Origin: a virus
IMG/VR virus record: IMGVR_UViG_3300022707_000257
Location: 1-36,484 of that record
Direction: 5' to 3' (one strand)
Length of the DNA stretch: 36,484 bases
The stretch's first letter is position 1. Each line of letters begins with the position of its first letter. Under the pieces are notes generated by a model. The model worked only from the letters and a program-made list of their open reading frames with translations. It ran no database searches and was not told the origin of the DNA. Positions 31,438 to 36,484 of the stretch are shown here, piece by piece. The translations under genes and the position numbers were made by a program.

Positions 31438-33539
31438 TGAGTTCACGCTATATCTTGCCATTCGCTGACGTAGGATCTGGAATCAAACCATCTTCAGGTG
31501 CCAAACTTTTCTTTTTCGAGCCTGATGGTGTTACGCCAAAGGACACATTTAGCGATCAACTTACAACTCCAACGCCCAACACTAACCCAGTAATAGCTGA
31601 TTCTAATGGTGTATTTGGTGATATATTTATCACAGGTGAATATAAAAATACACTTAAAGACAAAAATGATGTACAGATATTTGGCGGGGTTGTAATAGAT
31701 GAGTTTCTAACTGCTGCAACATCAGGCGCCACTATTGGTGGTTTTGTTACTTATGATTTTGACACAGTAGCAGAGGCTAAAACAGGTGAAACAATAGGCG
31801 GTGAATTTGTCACATTAAAAGTTGATGACGTTATAAGAATAAAAGAGAGAAATAGTGCTTTATTTGATGTTATCTCAGGCACTGGAACGGCTAACGAAAA
31901 AGATATCATAGCAAACGGTGCGGCAACACTCAGTTACACTCTAAGATTTGATAACGAAATTAAAACCTCAACGCTAGGCTCTGCTGCTGGCGTTGATGCT
32001 GCGCCATTTGTCAGGCGCGCACAAGAATTATTAGTAACTATTGGCAGCGGTAAAATACTGATAGATATCAATGGTGCGTCGACGATGGCTGATATCTTAA
32101 CGCCAGAGGCTCCTTTTACTGACTATGTAATTGATGTCCAAAGTGGCATTGAAATAACTGCAATACCTGAATTCGAGCTACTCGCAGACAAGACAAAAGG
32201 AACTGATAACGGAGGTTATTCCCAATTTCGTATATTTGAAGATAAGAAAGACATCAAGATCCACGGTTTTAAGAACATCAACGGCATAGATAAAGACACG
32301 GTTAAGGGTATTGGTCAAGTCGTGGTCATACGTGGTGAAACTGGTGTGACTCGCGCAACTAATATTGACATATCGGACATGACCGTAAACGAAATAAGGA
32401 ATGAACCGTTTAGATTAGGGCAGACCTCGTTTGCTGGCCAAATAGGTGAGAATGTCAATATCTGGGATATTCGCGTCGATGGTTGTATTGGTCACGCGGT
32501 TGTTATGCGCTCTATGTTAAACAGTAATGCTTCAGGGCTTAATATTAAAAACGCTGGTTTGCTAGGTATAGATATCAGTTCTTTCTGTAAAAACTGTCAT
32601 TTAGACGGCGGAAGGGGTGTTAATACTTTCTTTAATACTAACGGAGGCGCAAAAGTTGACGGCGGAGACACGAATATTGATTGCTCTATAGGTGACTATA
32701 CATATGATGGTGACGCTGTCAGCCTGACAAGCTTCAACGCTTATACGTTTAGATTGATGGGTAAACGCGCAAAAGCCCATGATATATATGGCACTAATTC
32801 TGGTGGTTCAGGTATTAATATGTCAAACGGTAGTGGCGTCTCTACTTTCGATGATATGGATATGGAATTAGAGAACATCGAGATTGATATTATCACCGAT
32901 GGGGGTGGGGGTAGCTCAACATTCAACGGCAAACCGTTACTTATAAGACATAATTCATTGGGTAATCTAGGCGTTAAAATGACCAACGTACAGATATCAA
33001 ACGCTGTTGCTACAGGTCAGATTGATGCCAACAACGTTCACGGAGATTTGAGATTAGTTAACAACGATGTGTTTGTCTTTAATGAGAATACTGAAGGGCC
33101 GACTAACAATATTCATTTAAATCTTGGCCTTAAAAATTCAGTATTTAAGTTCCTAAATGATGGCACTAACGGCGGCTCTGATGATGTTAATGTCGTCATA
33201 ACAGAGCATGAGGGAACAGCAGAGATAGATTTTCAAGATACTAATACTGTACTTACCGCTAAAGCTCCAATAAGAGGCACAACAACCAGGCAAATCAGAT
33301 TTACTGATTGCGATATATTTCATGTGAGCGGTTTAGAAGGCAATGGGACATCGATGATTTTCGTTAATGGTACTGTTGTCAGGGTTATTATTGCACATTG
33401 CTCGGGTAGTTATTCAGACGGTCTTATTCAAGAGTCAGGTTCGCCAACAATAACTAAGGGTTTATACACTGGCTGCATTAACTCCGGCGCTGGTGGTTAT
33501 GTGATTACATCTACCGCAAAACAGATTGATTTGGATTAA
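31437..33539 (+). CDS. Tailspike with right-handed beta-helix
   Basis: 700 residues; start overlaps the ejection gene's stop. Residues 1-90 (SSRYILPFADVGSGIKPSSG to DVQIFGG) form the conserved N-terminal head/adaptor-binding domain shared by podovirus tailspikes. The rest has the repetitive short-strand pattern of a pectate-lyase-like beta-helix, with GF.NINGID and NGGAKVDGGDT-type turns. Host-receptor, probably glycan, binding and cleaving. The receptor cannot be predicted from sequence. Last gene of the late operon. Confidence 0.85.
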   Translation: MSSRYILPFADVGSGIKPSSGAKLFFFEPDGVTPKDTFSDQLTTPTPNTNPVIADSNGVFGDIFITGEYKNTLKDKNDVQIFGGVVIDEFLTAATSGATIGGFVTYDFDTVAEAKTGETIGGEFVTLKVDDVIRIKERNSALFDVISGTGTANEKDIIANGAATLSYTLRFDNEIKTSTLGSAAGVDAAPFVRRAQELLVTIGSGKILIDINGASTMADILTPEAPFTDYVIDVQSGIEITAIPEFELLADKTKGTDNGGYSQFRIFEDKKDIKIHGFKNINGIDKDTVKGIGQVVVIRGETGVTRATNIDISDMTVNEIRNEPFRLGQTSFAGQIGENVNIWDIRVDGCIGHAVVMRSMLNSNASGLNIKNAGLLGIDISSFCKNCHLDGGRGVNTFFNTNGGAKVDGGDTNIDCSIGDYTYDGDAVSLTSFNAYTFRLMGKRAKAHDIYGTNSGGSGINMSNGSGVSTFDDMDMELENIEIDIITDGGGGSSTFNGKPLLIRHNSLGNLGVKMTNVQISNAVATGQIDANNVHGDLRLVNNDVFVFNENTEGPTNNIHLNLGLKNSVFKFLNDGTNGGSDDVNVVITEHEGTAEIDFQDTNTVLTAKAPIRGTTTRQIRFTDCDIFHVSGLEGNGTSMIFVNGTVVRVIIAHCSGSYSDGLIQESGSPTITKGLYTGCINSGAGGYVITSTAKQIDLD

Positions 33540-33556
33540 TACGGCCTATCACTATC

Positions 33557-33605
33557 ATCCGGGTTGTTTCCGCGAATAAGTTTTGCGTAGAACGCCCGGA
33601 TTTTT
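33557..33605 (+). terminator. Terminator of the late operon
   Basis: ATCCGGG (33557-33563) pairs with CCCGGAT (33595-33601), followed by TTTTT. The 31-base loop contains a small CGC/GCG hairpin. It lies 18 bases after the tailspike stop, at the convergence with the leftward lysis genes. Confidence 0.7.
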
Positions 33606-33622
33606 ATTACTTCCTCATGTCC

Positions 33623-33718
33623 TTATTTGCGCTGCTTCGAGTTGTTATGCAGCCACATCAAGCATCCACAAACCAGAATAAACCCGATAAAGAAGATGGC
33701 ACCCTGTAAGTTAGGCAT
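33623..33718 (-). CDS. Small membrane protein, end of leftward operon
   Basis: 31 residues from ATG at 33718, with AAGG upstream. One hydrophobic helix (GAIFFIGFILVCGCLMWL) and a basic tail (HNNSKQRK). Predicted N-outside. It could be a small lysis-related protein; no motif decides. Confidence 0.5.
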   Translation of the reverse strand: MPNLQGAIFFIGFILVCGCLMWLHNNSKQRK

Positions 33719-33744
33719 TTGTTTTCCTTAGTTTATTAAATTAA

Positions 33745-34227
33745 TCACCTTTTGAACGCTTTTATACCTATTGCAGCTAGGCACTTAACCCAGCCTTTGT
33801 GTTGCTTACGCCTTCCGCAATGCACTGAGTTCATGTGACCGCTATTAAGCCTGTTATTTCTGCAAAATTTTTCTAAGTTAAAAACCTCACGTACTTCACC
33901 AGAAGGATCAATAAAAGTATAGTTTTTAGAGACAGAATACTCGTTGTTGTACTGACGAGTAACCCACTCTAAATTATTAGCGTGATTATTCGCTCTGTCT
34001 TTATCGATATGGTTTATGTGCAAACCTTCCTGATATCCTTTGCAGAACGCCATACCAGCCAAACGATGAACATAAAACTTGTTGCCCCTCCCAAGAGATA
34101 CGTGCATATAGCCATTTTCGCCATATTGCGGAACTAAATTTTTATTTCTCCTTTTATTTCTAACTTTTCCAGTATTGGAAACTTCGTAATTATCAAAACC
34201 CTTTATCGGGCGATATTCTTCAATCAT
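33745..34227 (-). CDS. NUMOD4/HNH homing-type endonuclease
   Basis: 160 residues from the ATG at 34227, nine bases after AGGA; the ATG at 34242 overlaps that site. NUMOD4 (1-20, EEYRPIKGFDNYEVSNTGKVRN), HNH core with His54, HINH at 70-73 and NNLEWVT at 84-90, and a NUMOD1-like DNA-binding tail at about 110-145. A free-standing mobile endonuclease placed between the holin and a small membrane protein, so it interrupts the lysis operon without disrupting a gene. Confidence 0.85.
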   Translation of the reverse strand: MIEEYRPIKGFDNYEVSNTGKVRNKRRNKNLVPQYGENGYMHVSLGRGNKFYVHRLAGMAFCKGYQEGLHINHIDKDRANNHANNLEWVTRQYNNEYSVSKNYTFIDPSGEVREVFNLEKFCRNNRLNSGHMNSVHCGRRKQHKGWVKCLAAIGIKAFKR

Positions 34228-34260
34228 GGTGCTTATCCTCATGTTGAGTTGTTAATGTGT

Positions 34261-34611
34261 TTACTTCATAAATCTTACACCGAATGACGACAATATTGCC
34301 ACACCCAGCCAATACTGATAAAAGTCAGGCATTTCCTCCAATACAATAAATCCGGCTTTGATGTACTGAACATAATCAGGGATAAAGCACATCACTAATG
34401 GAACAGATAAAATTATAGTCCAAAACTCATCTTTAAGACTATGGCGACCATTTTCAGCTTGAATACTTTCCCACTCAGCAAGCGCATCATCTGAGATCTT
34501 AAGGCGTTCTATCTGCTGAAGCTTTATCTTAGTTTTGTTATCGTTCTTTTTTGTGAAGTGGTTTGTTACCGGTGATATAACACCACTTACTATATCGGTT
34601 AACCAGCTCAT
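34261..34611 (-). CDS. Holin, 3-TM type (PF11351-like)
   Basis: 116 residues from ATG 34611, which overlaps the lysozyme stop (ATGA); the longer frame to 34677 lies inside the lysozyme. The N-terminal MSWLTDIVSGVISPVTNHF and the helical charged middle (KIKLQQIERLKISDDALAEWE) are typical of the GTA-type 3-TM holin family. Membrane helices lie at about 64-80 (WTIILSVPLVMCFIPDY) and 98-114. It would form lesions that release the lysozyme. Confidence 0.75.
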   Translation of the reverse strand: MSWLTDIVSGVISPVTNHFTKKNDNKTKIKLQQIERLKISDDALAEWESIQAENGRHSLKDEFWTIILSVPLVMCFIPDYVQYIKAGFIVLEEMPDFYQYWLGVAILSSFGVRFMK

Positions 34612-35021
34612 GAGAATACCCCTAAGTCCATTTGAACGCTTAAATCTAACGCACGATTTGGAACTTGCCTTGCCCATTTGCTATCCATCATTTCGATTGA
34701 TGCCGATGAATAATTGCCCGACTCAATTAATGATAATGTTTTTTTGAATTTCAATAAACCATTAACTCCCATGTTGAGTGCCATGTTAACTAGCACCGCC
34801 CGGCGAGGTTCGTCCAATAGTCGCCAAAATTCAAAAGCAGCACTCAGTTGCTCTGTTATTTCCGCTACATCATGAGATAAAAGTAACTCGGCTTCATATT
34901 TAGTTATGCCGCGATCATCAAGATTTCGACCGAAGCCAATTGTTAGTTTACCAGCCGTACATTTGTAGGGTTTTAATCTCAATCCTTCATGATGCTTTAA
35001 TTGATCTAAAAGTTTACTCAT
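34608..35021 (-). CDS. GH24 lysozyme (T4-type endolysin)
   Basis: 137 residues. Catalytic pattern Glu12, Cys21, Thr27 in HHEGLRLKPYKCTAGKLTIG: this is the T4 lysozyme E-x8-D/C-x5-T triad with Cys in place of Asp20. The Cys form is usual in part of the family and compatible with activity. C-terminal helical lobe follows (RRAVLVNMALNMGV and RVPNRALDLSVQM). No signal sequence, so it depends on the holin. Next gene is coupled by ATGA. Confidence 0.9.
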   Translation of the reverse strand: MSKLLDQLKHHEGLRLKPYKCTAGKLTIGFGRNLDDRGITKYEAELLLSHDVAEITEQLSAAFEFWRLLDEPRRAVLVNMALNMGVNGLLKFKKTLSLIESGNYSSASIEMMDSKWARQVPNRALDLSVQMDLGVFS

Positions 35022-35056
35022 AATTTTTCCGTCCTATTTATATTAATTTATATCAC

Positions 35057-35311
35057 TTAACTGATTTTAAGATGTTCCCAATCGATCGCTTTGATTTCCT
35101 CAACGATGCCGGCTATCTCATTTAGCCTTGATATTGCCCGGTTAAAATTCGACTGTGAGACATCATTAAAGAGCGCGGCCTGGGTTTCGCTGCGACCCTT
35201 AACCAAGTGATCGATAATGGCCTGTTTCTGTGCCTCGCTGCTCATCCTGGTTAAACTGATAAGTAGCTCGACTCGTTTTTGGCATTCAAGACCGCGAACT
35301 AGCATCTTCAT
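35057..35311 (-). CDS. PapB/TrfB-like DNA-binding regulator
   Basis: 84 residues after a GAGGTGA site. LISLTRMSSEAQKQAIIDHL, GRSETQAALFNDVSQSNFNRA and LNEIAGIVEEI match the pattern of the PapB adhesin regulator family, including the helix-turn-helix and following leucine-rich helix. PapB-type proteins bind AT-rich operators cooperatively. Directly upstream of lysozyme and holin, it may control the lysis genes. Its target is not known. An uncertain -35/-10 pair (TTGGTT, 18, TTTAAT) lies upstream on the minus strand. Confidence 0.65.
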   Translation of the reverse strand: MKMLVRGLECQKRVELLISLTRMSSEAQKQAIIDHLVKGRSETQAALFNDVSQSNFNRAISRLNEIAGIVEEIKAIDWEHLKIS

Positions 35312-35384
35312 TATTCACCTCGGTTAATTAAAAGTTTTCATAAATGCCCTAACCAAGCGACCTTGTTAAATTTAATGAATGAAG

Positions 35385-35900
35385 TTACTCGACCAAAACC
35401 CAATCATCGGCAAGCGAATCACTGCCACTAGGCGACCACATGGCAATGTCGTCTTGCGCTGTCTTTAAGGCCCAGTAAGGTCTTATTTTAACTATGTCAC
35501 CAAGGTTAATATCATGCCTTGCTGCTGTTTCTGCATTTGCCGGGACGCCTTCTGGGTAGCCTTTCATTATGACAAGATAAATACCAGAACCGTTCCAGCC
35601 TTTACGGGCCACTTTATGTCCACGTTTAGCCAACATGATTGCGGCACCAAATGAAACGCCTTTGGTAACATCCTGGTAAGAGTTATCAAATACCTCTTTA
35701 GGCGACCAAGAAATATAACCTTTGTGAGCGGCATGATTAGCTTTTCCGCCATCAAGATATTCAACTAGAAAACCTTCAGCACTTGAATCTTGATCTTTCG
35801 GGATGTCCCAACCCTGATATTTGTTATAGTCACCTAATGACATCGCCGCTGACATAACTAACTTAGTGCCGATACATAAACTTAATTTAGATTGTTGCAT
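35385..35900 (-). CDS. Tad2-like (DUF2829) anti-Thoeris protein with N-terminal domain
   Basis: 171 residues. Residues about 81-171 match DUF2829/Thoeris anti-defence 2: FGAAIMLAKRGHKVARKGWN then GIYLVIM, and a later WSPSGSDSLADDWVLV. The N-terminal 80 residues (LGDYNKYQGWDIP, then EGFLVEYLDGG and YISWSPKEVF) form a separate, common phage domain that is often joined to DUF2829. Tad2 proteins bind and hide the signalling molecule made by Thoeris ThsB, which blocks host defence. That this protein has the activity is inferred from the family. Confidence 0.75.
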   Translation of the reverse strand: MQQSKLSLCIGTKLVMSAAMSLGDYNKYQGWDIPKDQDSSAEGFLVEYLDGGKANHAAHKGYISWSPKEVFDNSYQDVTKGVSFGAAIMLAKRGHKVARKGWNGSGIYLVIMKGYPEGVPANAETAARHDINLGDIVKIRPYWALKTAQDDIAMWSPSGSDSLADDWVLVE

Positions 35901-35921
35901 TATTATCTTCCTGTTTTTTGA

Positions 35922-36056
35922 TTAGTTAAACACTTTCACCCAAAAGCCGCAATTAAGCGGCATCGGGAGTTGTTTGTTACTCACCACCTTTGCAGGTTCC
36001 CTGCTGGTTTGGCTTGATAACTTTAACTCTAAGGGCTTTCCCCCCTGCGTTTTCAT
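35922..36056 (-). CDS. Doubtful small ORF
   Basis: 44 residues from ATG 36056 with AGAGGA upstream. Polar and basic. Its 3' end lies over the terminator at 35942-35961, which is unusual for a real gene, although the stop lies downstream of it. I keep it with low confidence because of the ribosome site. Confidence 0.3.
   Translation of the reverse strand: MKTQGGKPLELKLSSQTSREPAKVVSNKQLPMPLNCGFWVKVFN
35942..35961 (-). terminator. Minus-strand intrinsic terminator
   Basis: On the minus strand GCCGC, loop TTAATT, GCGGC, then TTTT (plus-strand 35942-35961). It lies just upstream of the Tad2-like gene, so that gene needs a promoter downstream of it or read-through. Confidence 0.65.
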
Positions 36057-36103
36057 TGTCTTATCCTCTGGTGGTAAATATTAAAATAACTATTCTGGCA
36101 CCT

Positions 36104-36125
36104 AAAAACCCCAATTAAGGGGCTT
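36104..36125 (-). terminator. Minus-strand intrinsic terminator
   Basis: On the minus strand AAGCCCC, loop TTAATT, GGGGTTTTT; the plus-strand GC cores are 36109-36112 and 36119-36122 and the A run is 36104-36108. It ends the transcript of the gene at 36133-36432. Confidence 0.7.
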
Positions 36126-36132
36126 AGAATTG

Positions 36133-36432
36133 TTACATTAAACTATCTCGTAATTCATCTATTGCTATATGAATTTTGTCAATTTCTGCGTCCACTAACC
36201 CAGGTAATATTTCTAAAACACTAACAAGGTTACCCACCGGTTTTTCTGTTTGAGGTGCCGCCATCGGTGCGCCTGTAGGATCTTTAATTTTGACTATTGA
36301 TCTTTCCACGCCTAGTTGTGAATTTACATCATTAAGGTGTGTTATCACGCCACGTAAGTTTTCAAGCATATTTAATAACCGTTCATGCCTTAGTTGTCTT
36401 CCGCAATTTGCTTCCATATTTTCTTTAATCAC
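36133..36432 (-). CDS. Hypothetical coiled-coil-containing protein
   Basis: 99 residues from GTG 36432 with AAGAGAG eight bases upstream; ATG 36417 is an alternative. Two helices (RHERLLNMLENLRGVITHLND and VDAEIDKIHIAIDELRDSLM) are separated by a proline-rich linker (KDPTGAPMAAPQTEKP). No family recognised. The first gene of the leftward group; its promoter, if any, lies beyond the right edge. Confidence 0.55.
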   Translation of the reverse strand: MIKENMEANCGRQLRHERLLNMLENLRGVITHLNDVNSQLGVERSIVKIKDPTGAPMAAPQTEKPVGNLVSVLEILPGLVDAEIDKIHIAIDELRDSLM

Positions 36433-36484
36433 AATAATTACTCTCTTGAGTAGTTGTAAAATTGCAAAAATCGCTAGTTAATTA

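Noticed and set aside
34612-34677. Longer N-terminus for the holin
   Set aside because: It lies inside the lysozyme; ATG 34611 overlaps the lysozyme stop in the usual ATGA joint and gives the family-typical N-terminus.
34930-34975. Cys21 in the lysozyme triad as an inactivating change
   Set aside because: Cys at the T4 Asp20 position is frequent in GH24 phage lysozymes and the T4 D20C form is known to be active.
1-36484. Integrase, CI/Cro switch, tRNA genes and attachment sites
   Set aside because: Looked for but none recognised; the XRE protein at 2862 is inside the early operon and is not a convincing prophage repressor. The ends show no overlap that would prove a complete circular genome.

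Overview
The window looks like most of the genome of a short-tailed, P22-like (podovirus) temperate-type phage or prophage from an AT-rich gammaproteobacterium. The evidence is an ordered set of P22-type virion genes: small and large terminase, a 723-residue portal, scaffold, a P22-type coat protein of 431 residues, gp4-like and gp10-like tail-machine proteins, three gp7/gp20/gp16-like ejection proteins and a beta-helix tailspike with a conserved head-binding domain. The host genus cannot be fixed from sequence alone; a DnaC very like that of enterobacteria and strong canonical Shine-Dalgarno sites point to Gammaproteobacteria. I see no integrase, CI-type repressor or tRNA gene, so the lysogeny arm is absent or lies outside the window.

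Layout. Positions 1-7.6 kb are a dense rightward early region: ribbon-helix-helix protein, O-like replication protein plus DnaC-type helicase loader, HAD phosphatase, XRE regulator, DNA methyltransferase, DUF1367 protein, a His-rich Ref/HNH-like protein, a PD-(D/E)XK nuclease and many small ORFs with overlapping starts and stops. Positions 7.6-8.7 kb hold small membrane proteins. At 8.67-8.81 kb is a gene-free, foldable segment with a 10-base perfect complement of the 16S rRNA 3' end, closed by an intrinsic terminator. Positions 8.9-13 kb are accessory: a 27-copy hexapeptide-repeat protein, hypothetical proteins, a nucleoside deoxyribosyltransferase-like protein and a ParB-like protein, then a free-standing HNH endonuclease.

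Positions 13.4-33.5 kb are the rightward late (virion) operon, starting with a 32-residue basic protein that appears to use an ATT start codon. Between portal and scaffold lies a 1.16 kb cassette of five small genes flanked by near-identical 20/21-bp direct repeats and ending in its own terminator. This is a moron-like insertion, and a good sigma70 promoter for the scaffold-coat genes overlaps its right repeat.

Positions 33.5-36.5 kb are leftward and converge on the late operon: coiled-coil protein, a Thoeris anti-defence 2 (Tad2/DUF2829)-like protein, a PapB-like regulator, GH24 lysozyme, 3-TM-type holin, a NUMOD4/HNH endonuclease and a small membrane protein. The lysis genes are thus on the opposite strand and downstream of the tailspike, unlike P22, where they precede the terminase genes. 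All homology statements rest on recognised motifs and family resemblance; no database search was run.
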